Source of the DNA: Aequorivita sp. HC6-5
GTDB lineage: Bacteria; Bacteroidota; Bacteroidia; Flavobacteriales; Flavobacteriaceae
Direction: 5' to 3'
Length of the DNA stretch: 64,000 nt
Assembly (NCBI GenBank): GCA_905182755.1
Contig: CAJJCS010000002.1
Coordinates: 248,001 to 312,000, forward strand
A program made the translations under genes and the position numbers. Shown piece by piece: positions 17,627 to 26,268 of this stretch. Below the pieces are notes generated by a model. That model had not been told where the DNA came from, did not search any database, and worked only from the letters and a program-made list of their open reading frames with translations. Positions within the stretch are counted from its first letter, which is position 1. Every line of letters begins with the position of its first letter.

Positions 17627-18784
17627 ATGAAGAACGTATTAGTAGTACTATTAATAGCCCTGGTAACCTTTAAGGGTTTTGCTCAGGAAGATACATCAAA
17701 TATTGACCAACGTGTTATTACAACAGGAGTTCCATTTATGTTAATTGCAGGAGATGCTAGATCTTCGGGTATGGGAGATATTGGTGTTTCAAGCGCGCCA
17801 GATGCTTTTTCTCAACAATGGAATCCGGCAAAATATGCCTTTGCTAAAGACAAGCAAGGCATAGGGGTAACCTATACACCGTATTTGAGTAAATTAGTTA
17901 ATGATATATTTTTGGGTAACATTACCTATTACAACAGACTCAATGAAAGAAGTGCAGTTGCTGCATCTTTTAGATATTTTTCTAACGGAGAAATAGAGCT
18001 ACGGGAAACTGCAGATCAAGAGCCTCTGCTTGTAAAACCAAATGAATTATTATTTGATTTATCCTACTCTTTGAAACTCAGTGAGCGTTTTTCTATGGCA
18101 GTAGCTGGTAGATACATAAGAAGTGATTTAAAACTTCAAACAGCAATAGAAGATGCAAATGCAGCCAATACATTTGCTGTAGATATCGCTGGATATTACC
18201 AAAGTGAAGAGATTCCTTATGATAGTTTTGATGGACGTTGGAGAGCTGGTTTTAATTTTTCAAACATTGGGCCTAAATTAAAATATGATGAAACAGGTCA
18301 AGAAAATAATATTCCTACCAATATGGCTTTGGGTGGTGGTTTTGATTTTATTTTAGATCAATACAATAAAGTTTCTGCCCTTGTAGAGGTAAATAAATTA
18401 TTGGTTCCAACACCTAGTGACTCTAATGAGGATGGAACCATTAACAGTCAAGATGATTACTACAACGAAAGTTTTGTGAGTGGTATGTTTTCTTCTTTTG
18501 GAGATGCCCCTGATGGCTTCGGTGAAGAGTTAAAAGAATTTACTTGGGCTCTTGGGGCTGAGTATCTCTATCAAGATTCATTTGCATTTAGAGTTGGTTA
18601 CTTTAACGAAAGTGATGAAAAAGGATCGCGTAAATTTGCAACCCTTGGTGCTGGATTTAAATATACTTCTATAAATATTGATTTGTCTTACTTGTTTTCA
18701 ACGTCACAGGTAATAAGCCCATTAGAAGGGACGCTTCGTTTTGGTCTTACCTTTAATTTTGGGGAGCAGTATGATGAGTACTAA
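17627..18784 (+). CDS. porV: PorV, type IX secretion outer-membrane beta-barrel
   Basis: A 385-residue outer-membrane protein of the FadL-like PorV/LptO family. PorV shuttles folded cargo from the SprA translocon to the PorU attachment complex. Visible are a signal peptide (FKGFAQED), the signature ITTGVPFMLIAGDARSSGMGD, SSAPDAFSQQWNPAKYAF, and a run of amphipathic strands ending in LRFGLTFNFG. An upstream TTG at 17606 is in frame but the ATG at 17627 fits the signal peptide. It lies directly downstream of porU and ends at a perfect 16-bp hairpin (18811-18846). Family length is normal. Confidence 0.95.
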   Translation: MKNVLVVLLIALVTFKGFAQEDTSNIDQRVITTGVPFMLIAGDARSSGMGDIGVSSAPDAFSQQWNPAKYAFAKDKQGIGVTYTPYLSKLVNDIFLGNITYYNRLNERSAVAASFRYFSNGEIELRETADQEPLLVKPNELLFDLSYSLKLSERFSMAVAGRYIRSDLKLQTAIEDANAANTFAVDIAGYYQSEEIPYDSFDGRWRAGFNFSNIGPKLKYDETGQENNIPTNMALGGGFDFILDQYNKVSALVEVNKLLVPTPSDSNEDGTINSQDDYYNESFVSGMFSSFGDAPDGFGEELKEFTWALGAEYLYQDSFAFRVGYFNESDEKGSRKFATLGAGFKYTSINIDLSYLFSTSQVISPLEGTLRFGLTFNFGEQYDEY

Positions 18785-18810
18785 TAGCTGTAGCTTATAA
18801 AAATTACCAT

Positions 18811-18850
18811 ACAAATTCCAAATTCAATCATGAATTTGGAATTTGTATTT
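18811..18850 (+). terminator. Terminator after porV (perfect 16-bp hairpin)
   Basis: Left arm 18811-18826 and right arm 18831-18846 are perfectly complementary with a 4-nt ATCA loop, followed by a short T-rich tail. It separates porUV from cdd. Confidence 0.75.
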
Positions 18851-18870
18851 TAAACAAGATTCAATTAATG

Positions 18871-18878
18871 TATCTTCG
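18871..18878 (+). promoter_or_regulatory. Candidate -7 element of cdd
   Basis: TATCTTCG is one base off TAnnTTTG and lies 25 nt before the TTG start chosen for cdd. No clear -33 element. Confidence 0.35.
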
Positions 18879-18902
18879 AACAACCTAAAAGAAAATTTAC
18901 TT

Positions 18903-19388
18903 TTGAAAAAACTTGATATTTCTATTGTCCTTGACGTGTATGATAGTGTTGAAACGCTACCTGTTACAATACAAGAGCTAATGCAATCAGCAAAACAGGC
19001 TAGAGATCGGGCCTATGCTCCGTACTCTTCTTTTATGGTTGGATCTTCTATAGAACTAGCCAATGGCATTATTGTTCAGGGTAATAACCAGGAAAACGCT
19101 GCCTATCCCTCTGGACTTTGCGCAGAGCGTGTAGCTGTTTTTTATGCCGGAGCTACCTATCCAGGTGTGGCCATTAAAAACATTGCCATAACGGTTCGGT
19201 CCTTGCACCATACGGTGCTTGTTCCAACACCTCCTTGCGGGTCATGTAGACAAGCATTGGCAGAGTATGAGGTTAATCAAGATGAGCCAATAAAAGTTTA
19301 TTTTATGGGCGAAACAGGGCAAGTTGTAAGGGCTAATTCTGTAAAAGATTTGTTGCCTTTAATTTTTGACAGCTCGTTTCTAAAGTAA
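18903..19388 (+). CDS. cdd: Cytidine deaminase
   Basis: A 161-residue zinc hydrolase converting cytidine and deoxycytidine to uridine and deoxyuridine in pyrimidine salvage. The active-site motifs are complete: C73-A-E75 in SGLCAERVAVF and P-C112-G-S-C115-RQ. APYSSFMVGSSI and NNQENAAYPS are family hallmarks. The TTG at 18903 (MKKLDISIVLDVYDS) is chosen because flavobacterial homologues begin with this pattern; an upstream in-frame ATG at 18843 lies inside the porV terminator hairpin. The position between porV and pdhA is conserved in the family Flavobacteriaceae. Confidence 0.93.
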   Translation: MKKLDISIVLDVYDSVETLPVTIQELMQSAKQARDRAYAPYSSFMVGSSIELANGIIVQGNNQENAAYPSGLCAERVAVFYAGATYPGVAIKNIAITVRSLHHTVLVPTPPCGSCRQALAEYEVNQDEPIKVYFMGETGQVVRANSVKDLLPLIFDSSFLK

Positions 19389-19515
19389 CTTTTTAAAAAT
19401 TTTAATTCCTCAAACGTTTTTTAAGACTTTTACTGCTTTTGTATAAGTATTTAATGTGTTATTTTTGCTGTTGCTTTACTGTTATAGTTTGCAAAGAAAA
19501 TAATACAAAATACGT

Positions 19516-20514
19516 ATGAAAAAAATCACCAAAAAAACCTACCTAGCTTGGTATGAAAACATGCTTTTTTGGCGCAAGTTTGAAGATAAATTAGCGCAAG
19601 TATATATCAATCAAAAAGTACGAGGGTTTCTCCATTTATATAACGGTCAAGAAGCTGTTTTGGCCGGCGCATTACACGCCATGGACTTAACCAAAGATAA
19701 AATGATTACAGCATACCGTAACCATGTACAACCTATTGGTATGGGTGTTGACCCTAAAAGAGTAATGGCAGAGCTGTATGGTAAAGCAACTGGAACTTCT
19801 CAAGGTCTTGGGGGTTCTATGCATATCTTCTCTAAAGAACATCGTTTTTATGGAGGTCATGGTATTGTTGGAGGACAAATACCTCTAGGAGCAGGTCTTG
19901 CTTTTGCAGATAAATACAAAGGAGATAATGCTGTAACGCTATGTTACATGGGTGATGGTGCAGTACGTCAAGGTTCTTTACATGAAACCTTTAATATGGC
20001 AATGCTCTGGAAATTACCAGTGGTTTTTTGTTGTGAAAATAACGGATATGCCATGGGTACATCTGTAGAGAGAGCTGCCAACCACACAGATATCTGGAAA
20101 CTTGGTTTAGGGTACGAGATGCCTTGTAAGCCAGTAGATGGTATGAAGCCAGATGTTGTTGCTAAAGAAATGGATGAGGCTATGGAGCGTGCAAGAAGAG
20201 GAGAAGGGCCTACCTTTTTAGAGATTAGAACCTACCGCTATAGAGGTCACTCTATGAGTGATGCACAGCACTACCGCACCAAAACAGAAGTTGCAAAAAA
20301 GCAAGAAGAAGATCCTATAGACTACGTACTTCATAACATTTATGAAAATAAATGGGCAACAGAAGGGGACATTGAAAACATTAATAAAAAAGTAAAAGAG
20401 ATGGTTAGTGAGTGTGAGAAATTCGCTGAAGATTCTCCATATCCAGAAAAAAGTGTCATGTATGATGTTGTATATGACCAAGAAAATTATCCATTTTTAC
20501 CTCATAAATTATAA
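19516..20514 (+). CDS. pdhA: Pyruvate dehydrogenase E1 component, alpha subunit
   Basis: A 332-residue thiamine-diphosphate enzyme subunit that, with E1-beta, decarboxylates pyruvate and passes acetyl to E2. Motifs include YRNHVQPIGMG, GGSMHIFS, GHGIVGGQIPLGAG, the ThDP-binding GDGAVRQGSLHETFNMA with NNGYAMGT, and the phosphorylation-loop-like YRYRGHSMSDAQHYR. The E2 gene follows after 3 nt, so they share a transcript. The E1-beta and E3 genes are not in this window. A weak TTTTTGC / TATAGTTTG pair at 19463-19491 may be its promoter. Confidence 0.95.
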   Translation: MKKITKKTYLAWYENMLFWRKFEDKLAQVYINQKVRGFLHLYNGQEAVLAGALHAMDLTKDKMITAYRNHVQPIGMGVDPKRVMAELYGKATGTSQGLGGSMHIFSKEHRFYGGHGIVGGQIPLGAGLAFADKYKGDNAVTLCYMGDGAVRQGSLHETFNMAMLWKLPVVFCCENNGYAMGTSVERAANHTDIWKLGLGYEMPCKPVDGMKPDVVAKEMDEAMERARRGEGPTFLEIRTYRYRGHSMSDAQHYRTKTEVAKKQEEDPIDYVLHNIYENKWATEGDIENINKKVKEMVSECEKFAEDSPYPEKSVMYDVVYDQENYPFLPHKL

Positions 20515-20517
20515 GCT

Positions 20518-22116
20518 ATGGCAACAATAATTACAATGCCGCGACTAAGCGACACCATGGAAGAAGGAACGGTAGCATCATGGCTTAAAAGCGTTGGCGA
20601 TACCGTTGGTGAGGGTGATATTCTTGCCGAAATTGAAACAGACAAAGCTACGATGGAGTTTGAATCTTTTCATGAAGGAACACTTTTATATATAGGCATA
20701 GCGGAGGGCGAAACAGCCAATGTGGATGCGCTACTTGCAATTATTGGTGAAAAAGGAGAAGACATTTCTATGCACCTTAGCCCTAGCACATCACAAACTG
20801 CTCCAGATTCAGTATCTCAGGAAGATACCCAACAAACAAAGGAGGTTGCACCTACCACTGAGGCGGCTGCAATTCCAGAAGGTGTTGAGGTTATTACTAT
20901 GCCAAGGCTTAGTGATACTATGGAAGAAGGAACTGTGGCAACATGGCTTAAGAAAGAGGGAGACAGTATCCAGGAAGGTGATATTCTTGCTGAAATTGAG
21001 ACAGATAAAGCAACTATGGAATTTGAGTCTTTCTATACAGGAACACTCTTAAAAATAGGAATTCAAGAAGGTGAAACAGCTCTAGTTGATGCCTTGTTGG
21101 CAATTGTTGGGCCTGCAGGAACAGATGTTTCTGGCATCTCTCAGACTACAAAAGCGGCGCCAGATGCAACACCAGCGCCAGTATCTGCTCCAGCTCCAGT
21201 AAAAGAGACACCTATAGCTGCACCTATTACTCAAGTGGTAACAGAAGTTGCGGCTACAAATTCCTCATCACAAAGAATATTTGCTTCACCACTTGCTAAA
21301 AAAATGGCAACAGATAAGGGTATTTCACTTCAGCTTGTTAAAGGGTCTGGAGAAAATGGTCGTATCGTTAAAAGTGATATAGAAAATTACCAGCCATCCG
21401 CATCAGGTATGGCGCAATATACTCCAGTTGGAGTTGAAAGTTTTGAAGAAATTAAAAACAGTCAAATGCGCAAAACAATTGCAAAGCGTTTGGGTGAATC
21501 AAAATTCTCTGCACCACATTACTATTTAACCATTGAGCTTGACATGGATAACGCCATGGCATCAAGAGCTGCCATAAACAGTGCGCCAGATGTTAAAATC
21601 AGCTACAATGATATGATTGTAAAAGCGTGTGCTATGGCTCTTAGAAAACATCCACAAGTAAATAGCCAATGGACAGACGGGCTAATGCGTATTGCAAAGC
21701 ATATTCATGTTGGTGTAGCCGTTGCTGTAGATGATGGCCTGCTTGTACCTGTTTTAAAATTTGCAGATCAAATGAGTTTCTCTCAAATAGGTGTGCATGT
21801 AAAAGAGTTGGCCGCCAAAGCAAGAAACAAAAAAATCACACCACAAGAGATGGACGGGAGTACCTTTACCGTTAGTAACCTTGGTATGTTTGGCATTAAA
21901 GAATTTACCTCTATTATAAATGCGCCAAACTCGGCTATTTTATCTGTGGGGGCAATTATACAAAAGCCAGTTGTTAAAAATGGAGCACTTGCTGTGGGTA
22001 ATACCATGACAGTAACCCTAGCCTGTGATCACAGAACCGTTGACGGTGCTACTGGAGCCAAATTTTTACAAACATTACGTAATTACATAGAAAATCCAGT
22101 AACTATGTTTGTATAG
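20518..22116 (+). CDS. pdhC: Pyruvate dehydrogenase E2, dihydrolipoyl acetyltransferase
   Basis: A 532-residue core subunit that transfers acetyl from lipoyl-lysine to CoA. Two near-identical lipoyl domains carry the lipoylation motif ETDKATMEF at K43 and K164, joined by Ala/Pro/Thr-rich linkers. A peripheral-subunit-binding domain follows (FASPLAKKMATDKGI, GSGENGRIVKSDIE, about 257-285), and the C-terminal catalytic domain has CDHRTVDGATG near the end with the catalytic His and Asp. It starts 3 nt after pdhA. Two lipoyl domains are usual for this phylum. Confidence 0.95.
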   Translation: MATIITMPRLSDTMEEGTVASWLKSVGDTVGEGDILAEIETDKATMEFESFHEGTLLYIGIAEGETANVDALLAIIGEKGEDISMHLSPSTSQTAPDSVSQEDTQQTKEVAPTTEAAAIPEGVEVITMPRLSDTMEEGTVATWLKKEGDSIQEGDILAEIETDKATMEFESFYTGTLLKIGIQEGETALVDALLAIVGPAGTDVSGISQTTKAAPDATPAPVSAPAPVKETPIAAPITQVVTEVAATNSSSQRIFASPLAKKMATDKGISLQLVKGSGENGRIVKSDIENYQPSASGMAQYTPVGVESFEEIKNSQMRKTIAKRLGESKFSAPHYYLTIELDMDNAMASRAAINSAPDVKISYNDMIVKACAMALRKHPQVNSQWTDGLMRIAKHIHVGVAVAVDDGLLVPVLKFADQMSFSQIGVHVKELAAKARNKKITPQEMDGSTFTVSNLGMFGIKEFTSIINAPNSAILSVGAIIQKPVVKNGALAVGNTMTVTLACDHRTVDGATGAKFLQTLRNYIENPVTMFV

Positions 22117-22140
22117 TTTTTCTGAAATTTTCAAATCCTT

Positions 22141-22181
22141 AAAATCCCTTAGAAATCTTAAATAGATAGCTCAGGGATTTT
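22141..22181 (+). terminator. Possible terminator after pdhC
   Basis: AAAATCCCT and AGGGATTTT form a 9-bp stem around a 23-nt loop, ending in T-rich sequence. The long loop makes it a moderate candidate. Confidence 0.45.
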
Positions 22182-22210
22182 GTATATTTAAGTATTATTT
22201 TGACAATAGA

Positions 22211-22218
22211 TATATTTG
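22211..22218 (+). promoter_or_regulatory. Candidate -7 element of the SDR gene
   Basis: TATATTTG fits TAnnTTTG, 22 nt before the ATG at 22241. No TTTG is found at the canonical 19-nt spacing. Confidence 0.4.
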
Positions 22219-22240
22219 TCATGACTTTTAAAAAACAACT

Positions 22241-22924
22241 ATGAAAAATATTATTATCACAGGTACTTCTCGCGGCATTGGCTATGAAATGGTTGCTATA
22301 CTTGCTCAAGCTGGACATAATGTGTTGGCTCTCTCAAGAAATGCAGCCCCAGTTTCTGGGCTAGAGATTACCAACTGTCATTGCTTCTCTTGTGATATTA
22401 CAGATCCCGATGCTATTAAAAAAGTGCCAATTTTTTTAAAAGAGAAAGGGTGGAAGCATGTTGATGTACTTATCAATAATTCAGGATATTTGGTAAATAA
22501 ACCTTTTTCAGAACTTTCCCTAGAAGACTTCAAACAAAGCTATGATGTAAATGTATTTGGTGTTTTCTCTCTAACTCAAGCCGTTTTACCCTTTTTTAAA
22601 AAATCAAGCCATGTGGTTAACATAAGCAGTATGGGCGGCGTGCAAGGGAGCGCTAAGTTTCCTGGACTAGCTGCGTATAGTAGCAGCAAAGGTGCATTAA
22701 TCACCCTTACAGAGCTACTGGCAGAAGAGTTTAAACTAACGGGTCCTTCCTTTAATGTTTTGGCTTTGGGCGCCGTGCAAACCGAAATGTTAGAAGAGGC
22801 ATTTCCTGGGTATAAGGCTCCTTTAACCGCTACGCAGATGGCACAGTATATTATTGATTTTTCTTTAACAGGAAACACATTTTATAATGGTAAAGTATTA
22901 GAGGTTTCTAGCTCAACTCCATAG
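22241..22924 (+). CDS. Short-chain dehydrogenase/reductase (SDR) family oxidoreductase
   Basis: A 227-residue classical SDR. It has the NAD(P)-binding TGTSRGIGYEM at about 7-17, NNSGYL, the catalytic Ser in NISSMGG, and YSSSK (Tyr and Lys of the active site). It ends with a short tail, so it is at the small end of the family, but all catalytic residues are present. The substrate cannot be predicted. It is followed after 4 nt by the SprT-like gene, with which it is probably co-transcribed. Confidence 0.85.
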   Translation: MKNIIITGTSRGIGYEMVAILAQAGHNVLALSRNAAPVSGLEITNCHCFSCDITDPDAIKKVPIFLKEKGWKHVDVLINNSGYLVNKPFSELSLEDFKQSYDVNVFGVFSLTQAVLPFFKKSSHVVNISSMGGVQGSAKFPGLAAYSSSKGALITLTELLAEEFKLTGPSFNVLALGAVQTEMLEEAFPGYKAPLTATQMAQYIIDFSLTGNTFYNGKVLEVSSSTP

Positions 22925-22928
22925 GTGT

Positions 22929-23480
22929 ATGATAGAAGCGCTGTCAAAATACATTCCAGAGGCTGCGGTACTTCCTGCCTTTGAACTGATTAAACAAAAT
23001 GATGTATATCTTAAAATTGTTAATGAGCGTGTTACGCGTCATGGTGATTATAGAAAAACAAAAGATGGGCAACATCAAATTACGGTCAATGCAAGTTTAA
23101 ACAAGTACCGTTTTTTTGTTACGCTAATACATGAAATAGCCCATTTAGTTGCTTTTAAAAAGTTTGGCAGAAACATTAAACCCCACGGTACACATTGGAA
23201 ATTTACATTTCAGCAACTCATGTTGCCTTTTATAAACCCTCAAGTATTTCCATCTCAACTTTTGCCACTATTAGCCCTACATTTTAAAAACCCTAAAGCA
23301 AGCAGTGATACAGATGCTAGGTTGTCTTTGGCATTAAAGCAGTTTGATCCAGAAAATGATAAAAATTATGTTTTTGAAATCCCTGCTGGAGGGACTTTTA
23401 GACTCTATAACGGTAAGCTATTTAAACGTGGAAATAAGCGAGTGAAACGTTATGAATGTGTAGAGAGTTTCAACAGGTAA
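22929..23480 (+). CDS. SprT-like zinc metallopeptidase-domain protein
   Basis: A 183-residue SprT-like protein. The zinc-metallopeptidase motif HEIAH (H68, E69, H72) is followed by HGTHWKFTFQQLM, giving a third His, as in SprT/SPRTN-type domains. The C-terminal part (FRLYNGKLFKRGNKRVKRYEC) resembles the zinc-ribbon end of SprT, with only one Cys left, so the ribbon is probably not functional. It lies 4 nt downstream of the SDR gene. No specific function is established for bacterial SprT-like proteins. Confidence 0.8.
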   Translation: MIEALSKYIPEAAVLPAFELIKQNDVYLKIVNERVTRHGDYRKTKDGQHQITVNASLNKYRFFVTLIHEIAHLVAFKKFGRNIKPHGTHWKFTFQQLMLPFINPQVFPSQLLPLLALHFKNPKASSDTDARLSLALKQFDPENDKNYVFEIPAGGTFRLYNGKLFKRGNKRVKRYECVESFNR

Positions 23481-23550
23481 AATCTATCTATTTCAGCCCA
23501 ATGCAGAAGTTGAGTATATAAAATAAAGACCTAAATGAGTTTTGTCTTTG

Positions 23551-24315
23551 CTAGGAGTTTTTATTTTGTACATCTCGTATTTTTTTAAACAAGTTGCTAG
23601 AGTATACAAAGTCTGTTACGTCCTGGTTGCTAGTTTTAAAGATATCTTCTTGTGTTCCTTTCCAGACTAGTATGCCGTTTTTAAGAAAGTTAATGCGTTC
23701 TCCAATCTCCATAACAGAATTCATGTCATGGGTAACTACTATGGTAGTAATATCATTTTCATGGGTGATTCTTTGAATAAGATTATCAATCACAGTGGCT
23801 GTTTTTGGGTCTAACCCAGAGTTTGGTTCATCACAAAATAGATACTTAGGATTATTTACAATAGCCCTTGCAATAGAGACCCGTTTTTGCATTCCTCCAG
23901 ATATTTCTGCAGGAAATTTATTGTTTACACCATCAAGATTTACTCTATTTAGCACCTCATTTACTCGAGAGATCATTTTTGGTGTACTCTGGTCAGAAAA
24001 CATGCGCAGGGGAAACATAATATTCTCTTCTATAGTCATAGAATCAAAAAGGGCACCTCCTTGAAATAACATACCTATATTTTCTCTAAGAATACGCTGC
24101 TGCACAAGATTCATTTGATCAGTAGGTTTGTTGTGGTATGAAATGGTTCCAGCCACGGGTTTTAATAAACCAATGAGACATTTTAACATTACAGATTTTC
24201 CGCTCCCACTTTGACCAATAATTAGGTTGGTTTTTCCTTGTTCGAAGACGGTAGAAATTCCTTTCAAAATTTCTTCAGAACCAAATTGCATTTTTAAATT
24301 ATCTATGGCTATCAT
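23551..24315 (-). CDS. ABC transporter ATP-binding protein, MlaF type
   Basis: A 254-residue ATPase with Walker A GQSGSGKSVM, Q-loop, signature SGGMQKRVSIARA, Walker B YLFCDEP and the switch His in VTHDM. The residue pattern, including NSGLDP and the adjacent MlaE-type permease, places it in the MlaF subfamily, which powers phospholipid or related lipid transport between the membranes. An upstream in-frame start at 24375 exists, but the ATG at 24315 (MIAIDNLKMQFG) overlaps the permease stop by one base (TAATG) and is preferred. No MlaD gene is adjacent. Confidence 0.88.
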   Translation of the reverse strand: MIAIDNLKMQFGSEEILKGISTVFEQGKTNLIIGQSGSGKSVMLKCLIGLLKPVAGTISYHNKPTDQMNLVQQRILRENIGMLFQGGALFDSMTIEENIMFPLRMFSDQSTPKMISRVNEVLNRVNLDGVNNKFPAEISGGMQKRVSIARAIVNNPKYLFCDEPNSGLDPKTATVIDNLIQRITHENDITTIVVTHDMNSVMEIGERINFLKNGILVWKGTQEDIFKTSNQDVTDFVYSSNLFKKIRDVQNKNS

Positions 24316-25052
24316 TAGCTTAAAAGTAATTGGGTTATGATGTAATTTGCAAGGATAATAAGTACACTCGTCCAAACAAAACTCTTGGTGCTAGCTTTAC
24401 CTACCTCCAGGGCTCCACCTTTCATGTAGTAGCCATGCCAAGCAGGCACTGTAGCTAATATAAAAGCAAAGACATATGTTTTAACAAAAGCATATACCAA
24501 GTGAAATGGTATAAAATCTTCTTGCAATCCTCTTATAAATTCATCTAGCGAGACAAACCCTCCATATACTCCAGCTATAAGCCCTCCAAAAATCCCTAAA
24601 AACATAGCAATAGCTATTAAAAAGGGGTAGGTAAGAAGTGCTATTACTTTTGGAAAAACAAGATAATTTAATGAATTAACACCCATGACCTCAAGGGCGT
24701 CAATTTGTTCGGTAACACGCATAGATCCAATGCTAGAGGTGATAAAAGATCCTACTTTACCTGCCATAATTATGGAGATAAAAGTTGGCGCAAATTCTAA
24801 GATGATAGATTGTCTAGTAGCAAAGGCAACTAATTCTTTGGGTATGATTGGGTCTGTTAAATTTAATGCCGTTTGTAGGGTGATAACCCCACCCACAAAA
24901 AAACCAATGAAACTCACAATACCGAGAGAACTCATGACTAAATCATCAATTTCTTTGAATATTAATTCTCTTAAAACATCTCCTTTTGTAAAGCCACTAA
25001 AGGTGCGTCTGAGCATTAAAAAGTAAGATCCAATATCTTCAAGGTATTTCAT
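24315..25052 (-). CDS. ABC transporter permease, MlaE family
   Basis: A 245-residue inner-membrane permease of the MlaE/YrbE/TGD1 family with about five to six membrane segments. Typical signatures are FGFT-like start of the coupling region, FVGGVITLQTALNL, APTFISIIMAGKVGSFITSSIGSMR (split across two segments) and EQIDALEVMGVN. With the overlapping ATPase gene it forms the membrane core of a lipid transporter that probably maintains outer-membrane lipid asymmetry. The substrate-binding MlaD partner must be elsewhere in the genome, which is common in Bacteroidota. Confidence 0.9.
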   Translation of the reverse strand: MKYLEDIGSYFLMLRRTFSGFTKGDVLRELIFKEIDDLVMSSLGIVSFIGFFVGGVITLQTALNLTDPIIPKELVAFATRQSIILEFAPTFISIIMAGKVGSFITSSIGSMRVTEQIDALEVMGVNSLNYLVFPKVIALLTYPFLIAIAMFLGIFGGLIAGVYGGFVSLDEFIRGLQEDFIPFHLVYAFVKTYVFAFILATVPAWHGYYMKGGALEVGKASTKSFVWTSVLIILANYIITQLLLS

Positions 25053-25125
25053 AATATATAGCTGTTGCTAAGGTACTAAATTTATGATAAGTGTTTTAAA
25101 TGTAAGGGTATAAAGCTATTTGTTT

Positions 25126-26211
25126 TTATTTAAAGATATCCATCATTTTTTGAAATAACGCTGTGTTTTTGTAGATGCCGCCAAAGTTTTCTTCTCCAGG
25201 TCCTTTGGCAAATATAGGCACCATAGTTGCCGAATGTCCTCCAGTAGAGAAGGTGGGTTTGATTTTGTTGTAATTCCCATCATCTGTAGATAGCGTGAAG
25301 CCTCCGGTTTCATGATCTGCAGTAACAATAATAAGTGTTTCTGCGTTTTTTGCAGCAAAATCTAGAGCAACACCAATAGTCTTGTCAAAGTCTAATAACT
25401 CTGTGATTAAGTAATCTGTATCATTATCGTGGCCTCCCCAATCTATTTGAGCTCCTTCAACCATTAAAAAAAAGCCGTTCTTGTTTTTAGATAATTTATC
25501 CAATGCCATCTTAGTTGCATTGGGCAAGAAATCACCTCTTCCCTCCAACATTTTGTCCATCCCATCTTCTGCCAAAAAGATGGCTTGTTTTTTCTCTGTA
25601 GTTTTATTTGGTAGGCTATTGGTTTCCACCTCATACCCATTATTCTCAAATTCTTTATAAAGATCACGAGCATCTTCACGTTTGTCTTTGTCTAGAAACT
25701 CAGTACCTCCACCTGCAATAAAATCGATTTTCGAAGTGGGCAAAAAAGCAGCAATGTCTTGGTAGGATTTTCTAGATGCTGCATGTGCATAAAAGCTAGC
25801 GGGAGTGGCATGCATTACAGAGGAGGTTGTAACAATTCCAGTGCTAATATCCATGGGGATTATTTTTTCAATAATAGTAGGTACTGGTTTTTTTTGCATG
25901 TCTACACCAATGGCGCCATTATAGGTATCAACTCCAGTTGCGTATGCAGTAGCACTCGCAGCAGAGTCACACACTAAGGCATCTGCAGCAGATGTTTTTA
26001 TAAGCCCAATGGTGGTAAATCGGTCAAAATTTGGCACACTGTCCTTGAAAAAATAACTTGCAGAAGCCTCACTTAAGCCCATGCCATCTCCTATGAGTAG
26101 AATGATGTTTTTTGGCTTTTTGCTTTCTTGTTTGTTTCTAGGCGCTGATAAACGATACGCAACGGCCGAAATTACAAGTATGCCAAGTATAATTTTTCCT
26201 ATATTTTTCAT
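25126..26211 (-). CDS. Alkaline phosphatase (PhoA superfamily)
   Basis: A 361-residue exported phosphatase. An N-terminal hydrophobic segment is followed by the metal-binding GDGMG (D42), the nucleophile motif CDSAASATAYATG (S83), VEGAQIDWGGHDND and TADHETGGF. These provide the metal ligands and the phosphoserine of the PhoA family. It hydrolyses phosphate monoesters in the periplasm or at the surface. It appears monocistronic, downstream of the glycosyltransferase gene on the same strand but separated from it by 57 nt. It is shorter than E. coli PhoA (about 470), but such compact forms are common. Confidence 0.92.
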   Translation of the reverse strand: MKNIGKIILGILVISAVAYRLSAPRNKQESKKPKNIILLIGDGMGLSEASASYFFKDSVPNFDRFTTIGLIKTSAADALVCDSAASATAYATGVDTYNGAIGVDMQKKPVPTIIEKIIPMDISTGIVTTSSVMHATPASFYAHAASRKSYQDIAAFLPTSKIDFIAGGGTEFLDKDKREDARDLYKEFENNGYEVETNSLPNKTTEKKQAIFLAEDGMDKMLEGRGDFLPNATKMALDKLSKNKNGFFLMVEGAQIDWGGHDNDTDYLITELLDFDKTIGVALDFAAKNAETLIIVTADHETGGFTLSTDDGNYNKIKPTFSTGGHSATMVPIFAKGPGEENFGGIYKNTALFQKMMDIFK

Positions 26212-26268
26212 TGCAACTTTTTATTTTCAAAAGTACTCATAATCCAAGCCTCAAATGATAATACGGTG

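Noticed and set aside
20554-21060. Repeated DNA in pdhC as a recombination-type repeat.
   Set aside because: It is simply the two homologous lipoyl domains of E2.
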